Positions 27,052-36,761 of a DNA stretch of 64,000 nt are shown here, piece by piece (position 1 is the stretch's first letter; each line of letters opens with the position of its first letter). Both the position numbers and the translations under genes were made by a program. The notes below the pieces were generated by a model. The model made no database searches. It was not told where the DNA came from and saw only the letters and a list, made by a program, of their open reading frames with translations. Origin of the DNA: Cognatishimia activa. GTDB taxonomy: Bacteria; Pseudomonadota; Alphaproteobacteria; Rhodobacterales; Rhodobacteraceae. The DNA is taken from the NCBI RefSeq assembly GCF_017798205.1, contig NZ_CP060010.1, forward strand, positions 372,001 through 436,000, given 5' to 3'.

Positions 27052-29180
27052 CAGCCGCCTGTCCTGCTTGCGTTGCAGCGCCGGCTGCCATTGAGGTGGC
27101 TTTGCCAAAAGCTGCGGTTCAGCTTTCGGTGCCATCTGTGCGCTGCGCGGCTTGCATCGGGGCCATTGAATCTCATCTCGCGCAGGTTCCGGGTATTCAG
27201 TCCGCACGCGTGAACCTGTCGCAAAAGCGGGTTGCCGTCGAAACGGACCTCCCGCCAGCGGAAATCGCAAAATCACTCGAGCAGATCGGCTATGAGGCCT
27301 TTCCCCTAAATGCAGCTGCCCTTGGGAGCCGAGGCGACGCAAGCGGCCAAGACCTACTGATGCGCATGGGTGTTGCAGGCTTTGCCATGATGAATGTCAT
27401 GCTGCTTTCCGTCGCCGTCTGGTCCGGCGCGAGTGGCGCAACGCGGGATCTGTTTCACCTTATCTCTGCGGGGATTGCTCTGCCCGCGGTGCTCTTTTCG
27501 GCACAACCCTTCTTTCAGAACGCATGGCGCGCATTAAAGGTCGGCCGCCTGAACATGGACGTTCCGATATCTCTCGCGATCCTGCTTGCGAGCGGAATGT
27601 CCTTGTACGAGAGCCTGCACGGCGGTCATCACGCCTATTTCGACGCGGCACTTTCGTTGACCTTCTTCCTTCTGATTGGACGGTATCTCGAACAGCGTAC
27701 GCGGTCCGCTGCACATTCTGCCGCCAAGGAACTCTCGGCGCTTGAGGAACACACCGCTCAGCGCATGCTCGGTGGCATATCCGAGGTCGTACCCATCGCG
27801 GATCTGCGCGAAGGCGACACGATCTTGGTCACAACAGGCGCGCGCGTTCCCGCAGACGGACGGCTGTTGACGGCCACAGCACATACGGACCGGTCCTTTT
27901 TGACAGGCGAGAGCGATCCCATCGCGCATGATGTCGGAGCCACCCTAAACGCGGGCGAGATCAACCTCGGCGCGCCATTTGAACTCTGCGTCGACGCCTC
28001 AGGTACAAACACACGTCTGCACCAGATCACCCAGCTGATCGAAACCGCAGAAAACGCGCGCAATCGCTATACGTCTTTGGCCGACCGCGCCGCGCGCATC
28101 TATGCGCCGGGGGTGCACCTTCTGGCCGCGCTCACATTTGCAGGCTGGGTCATCGCGTCAGGTGACATTCGCCACGCGTTGAATGTCTCGATAGCGGTTC
28201 TGATCATCACCTGCCCCTGTGCTCTGGGACTGGCCGTGCCTGCGGTCTCGACCGCCGCCATCAGCCGCCTCTATCGACTGGGTTTCCTAGTGAAATCCGG
28301 CACCGCACTAGAGCGGCTTGCAGAGGTCGACAGCCTCGTTTTTGACAAAACTGGCACGCTGACCAAACCGGGGTTTGATCTGGATCTGACGCGTTTCTCT
28401 CGCGAAGAACTCAGCGTCATGAAAGCCCTGTCTCAGGCGTCGTCGCATCCTTTGTCCAAGGCACTCAGCAATTTCCTTGGGGACATCACCCCAGCCGAAT
28501 TGACAGACCTCGAAGAGGTTAAAGGCGCGGGCGTGCGAGCCAAATTCGGCGGGCGCCCCGTTACCCTAGGCCGCGCCTCTTGGCTGTCGCAGTCAGGTAG
28601 TGGGCTGATTTTGAAAATTGGAGAAGCCAGCAGATCCCTTCCCTACAGCGAGAGCCTTACAGAGGGAGCCATTGAGGCCGTTGAAGGCACGCAAGCGCTG
28701 GGTTTGCCGTCAGTCGTTTTGTCTGGCGACACCCCTTTGAAAACACGCTCCATTGCAGATCGTTTGGGCATCGATGACTGGCACGCGCAGGTTTCACCAG
28801 AAGAGAAGAGCAATTTGATCGCTGAAAGCTCCGATCAGGGGCAATTGTCCTGCATGGTGGGCGATGGTTTAAACGACACAGTGGCTTTGGCCAGCGCCCA
28901 TGCGTCGGTCGCGCCCGGATCGGCGCTTGATGCTGCGCGCTCTGCATCTGATGTGGTTTTGTTGAGAGGAAGTTTAGAAAAACTACCGCAACTCTTTAGA
29001 ACTGCCCGCATGGCCGTACGCTTGTCCAAACAAAACTTTGCAATCGCAGCGCTCTATAACGCCATTGCAATCCCCATCGCGGTCGCCGGGTATGCGACCC
29101 CTCTGATGGCCGCGCTTGCGATGTCTTTTTCGTCCATCACCGTGATTTTCAACGCCGCCCGCGTAGGAGTACAAAAATGA
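27048..29180 (+). CDS. ccoI: Copper-translocating P-type ATPase for cbb3 oxidase
   Basis: A 710-residue P1B-type ATPase that moves copper for insertion into CcoN. The N-terminus has a CPAC motif (Cys5/Cys8) and a heavy-metal-associated domain with CAAC (Cys33/Cys36). The membrane copper motif CPC (in TCPCALGLAVP), the phosphorylation site DKTGTLT, the SSHPLSKAL nucleotide motif and GDGLNDTVALA hinge are all intact. The ATG at 27048 overlaps the ccoH stop; longer in-frame starts would run through ccoH. Confidence 0.96.
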   Translation: MTAACPACVAAPAAIEVALPKAAVQLSVPSVRCAACIGAIESHLAQVPGIQSARVNLSQKRVAVETDLPPAEIAKSLEQIGYEAFPLNAAALGSRGDASGQDLLMRMGVAGFAMMNVMLLSVAVWSGASGATRDLFHLISAGIALPAVLFSAQPFFQNAWRALKVGRLNMDVPISLAILLASGMSLYESLHGGHHAYFDAALSLTFFLLIGRYLEQRTRSAAHSAAKELSALEEHTAQRMLGGISEVVPIADLREGDTILVTTGARVPADGRLLTATAHTDRSFLTGESDPIAHDVGATLNAGEINLGAPFELCVDASGTNTRLHQITQLIETAENARNRYTSLADRAARIYAPGVHLLAALTFAGWVIASGDIRHALNVSIAVLIITCPCALGLAVPAVSTAAISRLYRLGFLVKSGTALERLAEVDSLVFDKTGTLTKPGFDLDLTRFSREELSVMKALSQASSHPLSKALSNFLGDITPAELTDLEEVKGAGVRAKFGGRPVTLGRASWLSQSGSGLILKIGEASRSLPYSESLTEGAIEAVEGTQALGLPSVVLSGDTPLKTRSIADRLGIDDWHAQVSPEEKSNLIAESSDQGQLSCMVGDGLNDTVALASAHASVAPGSALDAARSASDVVLLRGSLEKLPQLFRTARMAVRLSKQNFAIAALYNAIAIPIAVAGYATPLMAALAMSFSSITVIFNAARVGVQK

Positions 29181-29314
29181 ATGTCCTTGCGATCTTAATT
29201 CCCGTTTCTCTTCTTCTAGGCGGCGCAGGCTTGGTCGCTTTTGTGTGGACGTTGAAGTCAAATCAATATGACGACCCCGAAGGCGAAGCCGCGCGAGTGC
29301 TTTTGGACGGATAG
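29177..29314 (+). CDS. ccoS: cbb3 oxidase maturation protein CcoS
   Basis: A 45-residue protein starting with the ATGA overlap of the ccoI stop. It has one membrane helix (residues 3-24) followed by the family-typical WTLKSNQYDDPEGEAARVL, which is the CcoS signature. CcoS is needed for haem b and copper insertion into CcoN. It is the last gene of ccoGHIS. Confidence 0.95.
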   Translation: MNVLAILIPVSLLLGGAGLVAFVWTLKSNQYDDPEGEAARVLLDG

Positions 29315-29339
29315 GACTGCAAATCCTCGTTTTGCAGTC
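29315..29339 (+). terminator. Hairpin after ccoS, possible terminator
   Basis: A 9-bp perfect stem (GACTGCAAA / TTTGCAGTC) with a 7-nt loop begins 1 nt after the ccoS stop. No U-tract follows, so it may be a 3' end stabiliser rather than a true intrinsic terminator. The remaining 200 nt up to the next promoter hold no ORF I can support. Confidence 0.5.
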
Positions 29340-29535
29340 ACATAAGTGTCTGAGTGAAAATCACAGACGAGTCTCTGGACGGCCGTAAGGTCTAGTGCCC
29401 CCCATTGCGTGGGACCTAGAATCACATGTTCGAAGGTTGAGACGAGCCTGTTTGATCTGCTCGCACTCAATCACGCAAAATCATCTAATTTATCAGTAAT
29501 TTAGATAGGTTCCCTCGCTGCAATTAAAGAAATGG

Positions 29536-29583
29536 TTGACGTTTTATGGAACGTTCCACTAAAACTTCTTTTGGAACGTTCCA
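29536..29583 (+). promoter_or_regulatory. Promoter with two LacI-type operators (left operon)
   Basis: A -35 hexamer TTGACG (29536-29541) and -10-like TAAAAC (29560-29565) are 18 nt apart. The palindrome TGGAACGTTCCA occurs at 29547-29558, inside the spacer, and again at 29572-29583, 25 nt on. The same double site stands before the opposing operon at 47449-47486. The LacI regulator encoded at 42224 is the obvious binder. Confidence 0.88.
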
Positions 29584-29618
29584 AAGTTGTGTGCATCTGA
29601 GTTTCGAAGGGGGGAGCT

Positions 29619-30623
29619 ATGAACTGGGCGTTGATCGGCGCAAGCACTATTGCGCGGCAATATATCATACCGGCGATCCGCTCATTCGACGGCTCAGAGG
29701 CGGCTTGGGTTGTCAGTGGCTCTGCGGAACACGCGAACAACTTCGCAACGGATGAAAACATCGCGAATGCCACCACAGACTTGGCACAGGCCCTGGCCGA
29801 CACATCGGTTGACGCGGTCTACATCTCTTCGACCAATGAAAAACACCACGCGCAGGCGCTTGCGGCCATTGCTGCGGGCAAGCACGTGCTCTGCGAAAAA
29901 CCACTAGCCATGTCTTTGGCCGAGGCCCGCGAGATGATCGACGCGGCCAAGGCAGCAGGCGTCCACTTTGCGACAAATCACCATCTGCGCTGCGCAGGCA
30001 GTCATCGCGCGATCCGCCAGCTGATCGCCGACGGCAGGATCGGAGAGGTTCTGTCCGTAAAGGTTTCTCACGCGGTCAGCCTGCCTGAACATCTGCGCGG
30101 CTGGCGTCTGGACAATCCTGGCGCGGGCGGCGGCGTTGTGCTCGATATGACCGTGCATGACACAGACACCATCCGCTATCACCTAGGAGAAGATCCGGTC
30201 TCGGTAGTTGCAGAGGCTGCGTCCTCTGGCATGGGACAGGGGGTTGAGGATTCTGCCATGGCGATCATGACCATGGCCTCCGGCATTCAAGTCCTAAGCC
30301 ACGTGAGCTTTGGCCACCCTTTCGGCAAAACCGGCGTGGAAATTCACGGCAGCAAAGGCGCGATCTATGGCAAAGGCGTTATCGCCCAAACGCCTGCTGG
30401 CGAAGTGACACTTGTGACGGCCGAAGGCCACGAGGACATCTCTTTCCCACGCCACGACCTCTATGAACAGGTCCTCGCAGAATTCACCGCAGCCGTGAAT
30501 GGCCAACCCCATCAAGGCGCGACCGGTGAAGATGGCTACAAATCTCTGGCCGTTGCCTTGGCAGTCCGCGAGGCGGCAGCCACCGGCCAGCGCCAACATT
30601 TGAACTACGGAGAGCCCCAATGA
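29619..30623 (+). CDS. Gfo/Idh/MocA-family oxidoreductase (first of two)
   Basis: A 334-residue NAD(P)-dependent dehydrogenase, likely acting on a sugar, cyclitol or keto-glycoside. It has an N-terminal Rossmann fold (NWALIGASTIARQYIIPAI), the family motif VLCEKPLA (EKP, about residue 91) and an alpha/beta substrate domain with a histidine pair in DMTVHDTDTIRYHLG. GGGGGGAG lies upstream of the ATG. It is the first gene of the LacI-controlled left operon and overlaps the CoA-transferase start by 4 nt. The substrate is not readable from sequence. Confidence 0.88.
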   Translation: MNWALIGASTIARQYIIPAIRSFDGSEAAWVVSGSAEHANNFATDENIANATTDLAQALADTSVDAVYISSTNEKHHAQALAAIAAGKHVLCEKPLAMSLAEAREMIDAAKAAGVHFATNHHLRCAGSHRAIRQLIADGRIGEVLSVKVSHAVSLPEHLRGWRLDNPGAGGGVVLDMTVHDTDTIRYHLGEDPVSVVAEAASSGMGQGVEDSAMAIMTMASGIQVLSHVSFGHPFGKTGVEIHGSKGAIYGKGVIAQTPAGEVTLVTAEGHEDISFPRHDLYEQVLAEFTAAVNGQPHQGATGEDGYKSLAVALAVREAAATGQRQHLNYGEPQ

Positions 30624-32191
30624 ACAAAGTCGTCAGCGCCTCTGACGCGGTTGCGCGGATTGCCGATGATGCGGTCGTCACAGTGTCTTCCTCTTCGGCA
30701 CTGGGCTGCCCGGATTTTGTGCTTAAGGCCATCGGCGCGCGGTTTGACGCCGAAAGCCATCCGCGCAATCTGACGACCATCCACCCGATTGCCGCGGGCG
30801 ATATGTATGGTGTGCTGGGCGTCGACTACATCGCCAAAGATGGGCTTCTGTCGCGTATTTTGGGCGGCTCTTATCCGTCGGGCCCCTCGTTCAAGCCCAT
30901 GCCCGAGATCTGGAAAATGATCGTCGAAAACCGCGTGGCCGCCTACAACGTGCCCTCTGGCGTCTTGTTTGACATGACACGCGAAGCCGCCGCCAATCGC
31001 CCCGGCGTTTTGACCAAGGTAGGCATGGAGACCTTCGTCGACCCCAAACGCCAAGGCTGTGCGATGAATGACAAGGCCGCGGAAACGCCGATCGTCTCGC
31101 GAGTGGAGTTTGGCGGCGACACATGGCTGCACTTCCCGAATGTCGTACCAAATGTCGCCATCATCCGCGCCACCACGGCCGATGAATTCGGCAACCTCAC
31201 CTATGAAAACGAAGGCGCCTATCTGGGTGCTTTGGAGCAAGCCATCTGCGTGAAAAACCACGGAGGCCTTGTGATCGCGCAGGTCAGCCGCGTGACCAAA
31301 CGCGGGTCCTTGCGGCCGCATGACGTGCGCGTGCCGGGTCATCTGGTGGATTGCATCGTGATTGATGCGAACCAGAAACAGACCTGCGAAACCCAATACG
31401 ACCCTGCAATTTCCGGCCAGATCATGCGGCCTTGGGACAGCTTTTCCCTCGCGGAACATAGTGTAGAGAAAGTCATCGCCCGCCGCGCGGCGATGGAGCT
31501 GCAGCCTGGCATGACCGCGAACCTCGGTTTTGGGATCAGCGCGATGGTGCCTCGGATCCTGCTCGAAGAGGGTCACCCAGAGGCCGTGACCTGGGCCATC
31601 GAACAGGGCGCAGTCGGCGGCATGCCTTTGACAGGTTTCGCCTTTGGCTGTGCATCCAATGCGGATGCTTTTGTCCCTTCTCCGCAGCAATTCATCTATT
31701 TTCAGGGTGGCGGGTTCGATGTGTCGTTCCTCTCGTTCCTTGAGGTCGACGTCGAAGGCAATGTCAACGTCTCGAAACTTGGCAAAAAACCATATCTGAC
31801 AGCGGGTTGCGGTGGTTTTGTGGACATTGTGTCTGGGGCCAAAAAGATCGTCTTCTCTGGCTGGTTTGAAGCAGGTGCACAGGTGGAACTGACCGACGAC
31901 GGCATCTCGATTGCAGCGCCGGGCAAGTTCTCGAAAATGGTCGAAGAGGTCGAACATGTGACCTTCTCGGGCCAGCGCTCCCGTGAGCTGGGACAAGAGG
32001 TGCTTTACGTCACCGAGCGCTGCGTCATGCGGTTGGGAGACAACGGTCTTGTGGCAACGGAAATCATGCCCGGGATCGATCCACAAAAGGACATTGCGGA
32101 GGCCTCTGGTGGCCGTGTGTCCATCGCAGAGGACGCGATCATCATGCCGCTGTCGCTGTTGGCCGACGCTCCAATGGGATGGGGTGCATGA
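30620..32191 (+). CDS. Class I CoA-transferase (YdiF / propionate CoA-transferase type)
   Basis: A 523-residue fused alpha-beta CoA-transferase that moves CoA between short-chain acyl-CoA and a free acid. Two homologous domains are visible: an N-terminal one (VTVSSSSALGCPDFVLKAIG, PNVAIIRATTADEFGNLTYENEGAYLG) and a C-terminal one with the catalytic-glutamate region EQGAVGGMP and FNVS-like GNVNVSKLG. It should activate an organic acid made by the neighbouring enzymes so that the crotonase can act. It starts at ATGA with the preceding oxidoreductase and overlaps the next gene the same way. An unusual member of a sugar-transport operon. Confidence 0.88.
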   Translation: MNKVVSASDAVARIADDAVVTVSSSSALGCPDFVLKAIGARFDAESHPRNLTTIHPIAAGDMYGVLGVDYIAKDGLLSRILGGSYPSGPSFKPMPEIWKMIVENRVAAYNVPSGVLFDMTREAAANRPGVLTKVGMETFVDPKRQGCAMNDKAAETPIVSRVEFGGDTWLHFPNVVPNVAIIRATTADEFGNLTYENEGAYLGALEQAICVKNHGGLVIAQVSRVTKRGSLRPHDVRVPGHLVDCIVIDANQKQTCETQYDPAISGQIMRPWDSFSLAEHSVEKVIARRAAMELQPGMTANLGFGISAMVPRILLEEGHPEAVTWAIEQGAVGGMPLTGFAFGCASNADAFVPSPQQFIYFQGGGFDVSFLSFLEVDVEGNVNVSKLGKKPYLTAGCGGFVDIVSGAKKIVFSGWFEAGAQVELTDDGISIAAPGKFSKMVEEVEHVTFSGQRSRELGQEVLYVTERCVMRLGDNGLVATEIMPGIDPQKDIAEASGGRVSIAEDAIIMPLSLLADAPMGWGA

Positions 32192-32955
32192 GCCGCGTTC
32201 AAATCATAAAATCGGGCCGTGTGGCCGAGCTTCGATTGGACAATCCGTCCAAGATGAATGCCTTTACGGTGCAGATGTTAGATGATCTGGCCGCGCATTT
32301 GGACATCATCGAACGCGACGCCGAGATTGGCGCTGTGATGCTGACCGCCGAGGGCGACAAGGCCTTCTGCACAGGCGCAGACATAAACGCCTGGGGAGAC
32401 CTCAACCCGACAGAATTCGCGCGGTTTTGGGTGCGTGATGGGCATCGGATTTTTGATCGTCTGGCACGTCTTTCCAAGCCCACCATCGCGGTTCTGAACG
32501 GCCATGCTTTTGGCGGAGGCCTTGAATTGGCTGCGGCATGCGACATCCGCGTTATGGCCCCCAAAGCCTCTCTGGCTCTTCCCGAAGCCGGTGTTGGCAT
32601 CGTGCCGGGTTGGTCTGGCACCCAGCGCCTGATGCGCCTTTTGCCAGAACCGATAGTCAAGGAAATGGCGCTCTTTGGGCATCGGATCAAAGCTGATCGC
32701 GCGCTTTCCGTCGGTTTTGTTGTGGCAGTCGATGAAGACCCCCGCGCTGTGGCCGAAGCACTCGTAGACCGCGCTCTGACGCTTTCACCTCGCGCGGTCG
32801 AGATTTCAAAATCCATGATCCATGCCGCCCAAGGCGAAGATCGCGGCGCCATGGTCGAAGCGCTTGGCAGCGCCGCTATCGCCGCATCGGAAGACCGTCA
32901 AGAAGGCGTCACCGCCTTTCAAGAAAAACGCAAGCCTGACTTCTCTGGAAAATAA
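32188..32955 (+). CDS. Enoyl-CoA hydratase/isomerase family protein (crotonase)
   Basis: A 255-residue crotonase. The oxyanion-hole segments AFCTGADINAWGD and GHAFGGGLELAAACDIR are conserved, and a glutamate lies in the LPEAGVGIVPGWSGTQRL stretch, in the position of one catalytic acid of hydratases. The ATG is coupled to the CoA-transferase stop. It probably hydrates or cleaves the CoA thioester made by that enzyme. Hydratase, retro-aldolase and hydrolase activities all occur in this fold. Confidence 0.87.
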   Translation: MSRVQIIKSGRVAELRLDNPSKMNAFTVQMLDDLAAHLDIIERDAEIGAVMLTAEGDKAFCTGADINAWGDLNPTEFARFWVRDGHRIFDRLARLSKPTIAVLNGHAFGGGLELAAACDIRVMAPKASLALPEAGVGIVPGWSGTQRLMRLLPEPIVKEMALFGHRIKADRALSVGFVVAVDEDPRAVAEALVDRALTLSPRAVEISKSMIHAAQGEDRGAMVEALGSAAIAASEDRQEGVTAFQEKRKPDFSGK

Positions 32956-32958
32956 AGA

Positions 32959-34485
32959 ATGAACGATCTCAATATCATAACCGAGCAAACCATCGCTCTG
33001 CCAGAGACGCCTTATCAGGCGCGCCACTATATCAACGGTGCGTATCTGGACAGCGCGGATGGTCAGGTTTCTGATCGGATGTCTCCGTCCCATGGCGTGC
33101 TGGTCAGCCAAGCGGCTTTGGGGTCTGTGACTGAAACCGAGGCCGCAATCGGTGCGGCGCGCGCGGCTTCTGATGATGGCCGCTGGAGCCGCCTGTCCGG
33201 CAAAGACCGCGCCGCCGTGTTGAACAAAGTCGCCGATCTGATCGAGGCGAACGAAGAACGCCTCGCCCTGATCGAGACGTTGGAAAGCGGTAAACCGATC
33301 TCCCAAGCGCGCGGCGAATGCGGTGGTGCCGCCGATTTGTGGCGCTATGCTGCCTCGCTCGCGCGCACCAGCCACGGCGAGAGCCACAACGCGCTTGGTG
33401 ACGATATGCTGGGCGTGGTCATCAAAGAGCCCATCGGTGTGGTGTCGATCATCACGCCCTGGAATTTCCCATTCTGGATTCTCAGCCAAAAGCTACCCTT
33501 TGCTTTGGCAGCGGGCTGCACCTGTGTCGTAAAACCCTCCGAGATGACGCCGTCCACGACAGCCATGTTGGGTGAGTTTTTGACCGAAGCAGGTCTGCCC
33601 GAAGGCGTCTGCAACATCGTGCTAGGCTATGGAGATCCGGTCGGCAGTTTGATGAGCACACATGACGACGTCGATATGGTGTCCTTCACCGGGTCCACCG
33701 CCGTGGGCAAACGCATTAGCAAAGCAGCAAGCGACACTTTGAAGAAAGTCGCGCTGGAACTTGGTGGTAAGAACCCGCAGGTGATCTTCCCGGATGCCAA
33801 TCTGGAAAGTGCGGCGGATGCTGTCACCTTCGGCGTCTATTTCAATGTGGGTCAGTGTTGCAATTCTTCCAGCCGCATCATCGTCCACGAAGACATCGCC
33901 AACGCCTTCGTGAACCGCGTGGTCGAGATGTCTCGTCACGTGGCGTTCGGCAACCCTTTAAACCCGGATACACAAGTTGGCGCGATTGTCACCGCCGAGC
34001 ATCAAGCCAAGATCGACGCCTATGTCTCCGATGCTAAAGAAGCAGGCGCGGAAATCTGCATCGGCGGAGGATCGCTGCAAGTCGCTGAAATTGGGTCACA
34101 GTTTTACCAACCAACCGTCGTGCGCGGCGTCACGTCGGACATGGCGATCGTTCGTGAAGAGGTCTTTGGACCGGTCTTGGTGGTGCAAACGTTCAAGACA
34201 ATGGACGAAGTGATTGCGCTAACAAATGACTCTGACTACGGTCTTTCAGCAGGGGTATGGAGCGAAAACGTTCATACATGTCTAGAGTTTTCTCGCCGCG
34301 CGCAAGCGGGGACGATTTGGACAAACACATGGATGGATGGGTTTCCCGAACTAGCTTTTGGAGGGGTAAAGCAATCGGGACAAGGGAGAGAAATTGGCCA
34401 GTACGGCTATGACGAATTCCTCGAGGTGAAATCTTTGGTGATGCGCGTTGGCGATTCCAGAGCACCTTGGGTGAAAATGCCCTGA
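32959..34485 (+). CDS. NAD(P)-dependent aldehyde dehydrogenase
   Basis: A 508-residue aldehyde dehydrogenase of the betaine-aldehyde/broad-substrate branch. TPWNFP, FTGSTAVGKRI, LELGGKNPQVIF and the nucleophile region GQCCNSSSR (two adjacent cysteines) are present. The start has AAAGA only 3-4 nt after the crotonase stop. Within the operon it would oxidise an aldehyde released by the oxidation or cleavage steps, yielding the acid for the CoA-transferase. The exact substrate is unknown. Confidence 0.9.
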   Translation: MNDLNIITEQTIALPETPYQARHYINGAYLDSADGQVSDRMSPSHGVLVSQAALGSVTETEAAIGAARAASDDGRWSRLSGKDRAAVLNKVADLIEANEERLALIETLESGKPISQARGECGGAADLWRYAASLARTSHGESHNALGDDMLGVVIKEPIGVVSIITPWNFPFWILSQKLPFALAAGCTCVVKPSEMTPSTTAMLGEFLTEAGLPEGVCNIVLGYGDPVGSLMSTHDDVDMVSFTGSTAVGKRISKAASDTLKKVALELGGKNPQVIFPDANLESAADAVTFGVYFNVGQCCNSSSRIIVHEDIANAFVNRVVEMSRHVAFGNPLNPDTQVGAIVTAEHQAKIDAYVSDAKEAGAEICIGGGSLQVAEIGSQFYQPTVVRGVTSDMAIVREEVFGPVLVVQTFKTMDEVIALTNDSDYGLSAGVWSENVHTCLEFSRRAQAGTIWTNTWMDGFPELAFGGVKQSGQGREIGQYGYDEFLEVKSLVMRVGDSRAPWVKMP

Positions 34486-34534
34486 TAGGAACAGGGATCA
34501 TGAAGAGAAAACGCAATAATCTAGGGAGGATATA

Positions 34535-35785
34535 ATGCGTTATTTTGGAAAGAAATCTATGATGGCGGCGGCTCTGCTTGCGTCGACTTCCATGGCGTCC
34601 GCATCGGACGTGGAAGTTCTGCACTGGTGGACTTCGGGCGGTGAAGCGGCAGCGCTGAACGTTCTGAAAGAAGACCTCGCCGGTCAATCCATCGGCTGGA
34701 ACGACATGCCAGTTGCTGGTGGTGGTGGCGAAAGCGCCATGACCGTTCTGCGGGCACGCGTCACCGCGGGTGACCCACCAACCGCGGTTCAGATGCTGGG
34801 CTTTGACATCCTCGACTGGGCCGAAGAAGGCGCGCTCGCGGATCTGAACGACGTCGCCGCTGCTGAAGGCTGGGACGCGGTTGTGCCTGCGGCTCTGCAA
34901 GCTTTCGCGAAACATGACGGCAAGTGGATCTCTGCACCTGTGAACGTGCACTCCACCAACTGGGTCTGGGCGAACAAGGCCGTTCTGGACGAGCTGGGCA
35001 TCGCGCAGCCAACCACTTGGGCTGAATTCGAAGCAGCGATGGCAACCGTTAAAGCCGCGGGCAAAACCCCACTGGCACACGGTGGTCAGGCTTGGCAGGA
35101 AGCCACCATGTTTGACGGTGTTGCACTGTCTGTTGGTGGTGTCGAGTTCTACAAGAAAGCCTTCATCGATCTGGATCCAGAAGCACTTGGCTCTGACATG
35201 ATGGTTGAGACCTTCAACCGCATGGCGACCCTGCGCGCGAATGTGGACGACAATTTCTCTGGTCGTGACTGGAACCTCGCATCTGCGATGGTTATCAACG
35301 GCGACGCCGCCTTCCAGATCATGGGTGACTGGGCGAAGGGTGAATTCCTGAACGCAGGCAAAACCCCTGGCGAGGACTTCCTCTGCTTCCGCGTCCCAGG
35401 TTCTGCGGGTGCGGTGAGCTTTAACTCTGACCAGTTCGCTATGTTTGCTGTGGCCAGCGACGATGCACAAGCGTCCCAAGGCGCAATGGCGGCATCCATC
35501 ATGTCTCCAGTGTTCCAGTCCGCGTTCAACGTAGTCAAAGGCTCTGTCCCTGCACGGACCGACGTGCCTGACGCAGACTTTGACGCTTGCGGCAAACAAG
35601 GCATGGCAGAACTGGCGGCAGCAGCCGCGTCTGACACTCTGGTTGGCTCCATGGCGCACGGCCACGCAAACCGCGCAGCTGTGAAGAACGCGATGTATGA
35701 CGTCATCACCGCGCACTTCAACGGTGAGTACGACGCACAAACCGCAGCCGAAGAAATGGTGACTGCGGTCGAGCTGGCGCAATAA
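34535..35785 (+). CDS. Sugar ABC transporter substrate-binding protein (CUT1, GtsA-like)
   Basis: A 416-residue periplasmic binding protein with a signal peptide (cleaved after MASAS, near residue 24). The mature N-terminus [13 protein letters not shown] and the internal [10 protein letters not shown] and [17 protein letters not shown] are typical of the glucose/mannose-type CUT1 binding proteins. AGGGAGG precedes the ATG. It suggests that the island imports a monosaccharide or small glycoside. A stable hairpin follows the gene before the permease, a common device for making more binding protein than permease. Confidence 0.92.
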   Translation: MRYFGKKSMMAAALLASTSMASASDVEVLHWWTSGGEAAALNVLKEDLAGQSIGWNDMPVAGGGGESAMTVLRARVTAGDPPTAVQMLGFDILDWAEEGALADLNDVAAAEGWDAVVPAALQAFAKHDGKWISAPVNVHSTNWVWANKAVLDELGIAQPTTWAEFEAAMATVKAAGKTPLAHGGQAWQEATMFDGVALSVGGVEFYKKAFIDLDPEALGSDMMVETFNRMATLRANVDDNFSGRDWNLASAMVINGDAAFQIMGDWAKGEFLNAGKTPGEDFLCFRVPGSAGAVSFNSDQFAMFAVASDDAQASQGAMAASIMSPVFQSAFNVVKGSVPARTDVPDADFDACGKQGMAELAAAAASDTLVGSMAHGHANRAAVKNAMYDVITAHFNGEYDAQTAAEEMVTAVELAQ

Positions 35786-35803
35786 GCCACCTTTGAAAGA
35801 ATA

Positions 35804-35831
35804 CTCTGGGGCGGCACGCCTCGCCCCAGAG
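35804..35831 (+). terminator. Intercistronic hairpin between binding protein and permease
   Basis: A perfect 10-bp stem, CTCTGGGGCG / CGCCCCAGAG, with an 8-nt loop lies 18 nt after the binding-protein stop and 37 nt before the permease start. There is no U-tract, so partial termination or 3' protection of the upstream message is more likely than full termination. Confidence 0.7.
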
Positions 35832-35867
35832 CACCTGCTTAAATCTCTGAAAATTTGGGAGGAAACG

Positions 35868-36761
35868 ATGGCCCGCGCTGGCGATGTCGATTTCAAAACC
35901 AAGCTCCAGCATTGGATTCCGAAGGTCGTGCTCAGCCCGTCCTTGGCACTCGTGCTCCTCTTTGTATACGGGTTCATCCTGTTCACGGTTTACCTGTCCT
36001 TCACCGATAGCCGCATTCTGCCGAGCTATGGGTGGGTTGGGTTGGAAAACTATTCCAAACTCTGGCGGCTGAGCCACTGGGAGACGTCGCTCAAGAACCT
36101 TGGCGTCTATGCCGCGCTTTATATTTCGATTTCCACTGTAGTGGGCCTGACGCTGGCCATCTTTCTGGATCAGAAAATCCGCGGCGAAGGCATCCTACGC
36201 CCGATCTATCTATACCCAATGGCGCTTAGTTTCATCGTAACCGGCACGGCGTGGAAATGGTTCCTGGATCCCGGTATCGGTCTTGAGCACACAATGCACC
36301 TCTGGGGCTGGGAGAGCTTTGAGTTCAACTGGATCAAAGACCGCAACTTCGCGATCTATACCGTTGTTATTGCAGCCGTTTGGCAGTCCAGTGGTTTTGT
36401 CATGGCGATGTTCCTCGCAGGCCTGCGCGGCATCGACAGCGAGATCATGAAAGCGGCACAGATTGATGGCGCGAGCAACTGGAACCTCTATCGCCGGATC
36501 GTGATCCCGCTGTTGCGCCCTGCCTTCCTGTCGGCCTTCGTGATCCTCTCGCACCTCGCAATCAAGAGCTATGACCTCGTGATCGCCCTGACCGGCGGCG
36601 GCCCGGGCCGCGCGACAGAATTGCCCGCGACCTTCATGTATTCCTACACTTTTACTCGCAACCAAATGGGCATCGGGGCCTCTTCGGCGGTGATCATGCT
36701 GATGACCATCGCGGCGATTATGATCCCTTACCTCTACGCTGAACTGAAGGAGGACAAGTGA
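35868..36761 (+). CDS. Sugar ABC transporter permease (CUT1, MalF type)
   Basis: A 297-residue inner-membrane permease with six predicted helices. The EAA loop, which docks the ATPase, reads EIMKAAQIDGASNWNLYRRIVIPLLRP. The ATG at 35868 is preceded by GGGAGGAAACG. It pairs with the second permease, whose ATG overlaps this stop (TGATG). Confidence 0.93.
   Translation: MARAGDVDFKTKLQHWIPKVVLSPSLALVLLFVYGFILFTVYLSFTDSRILPSYGWVGLENYSKLWRLSHWETSLKNLGVYAALYISISTVVGLTLAIFLDQKIRGEGILRPIYLYPMALSFIVTGTAWKWFLDPGIGLEHTMHLWGWESFEFNWIKDRNFAIYTVVIAAVWQSSGFVMAMFLAGLRGIDSEIMKAAQIDGASNWNLYRRIVIPLLRPAFLSAFVILSHLAIKSYDLVIALTGGGPGRATELPATFMYSYTFTRNQMGIGASSAVIMLMTIAAIMIPYLYAELKEDK

Noticed and set aside
30605-32086. 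A 493-codon open frame antisense to the CoA-transferase gene
   Set aside because: It mirrors the codon bias of the real gene on the other strand, has no ribosome binding site, and its translation is rich in His, Arg and Gly with no family resemblance.
34193-35986. A 597-codon open frame antisense to the sugar-binding protein gene
   Set aside because: The plus strand encodes a clear binding protein with signal peptide and ribosome binding site; the antisense translation is low-complexity and unlike any protein.
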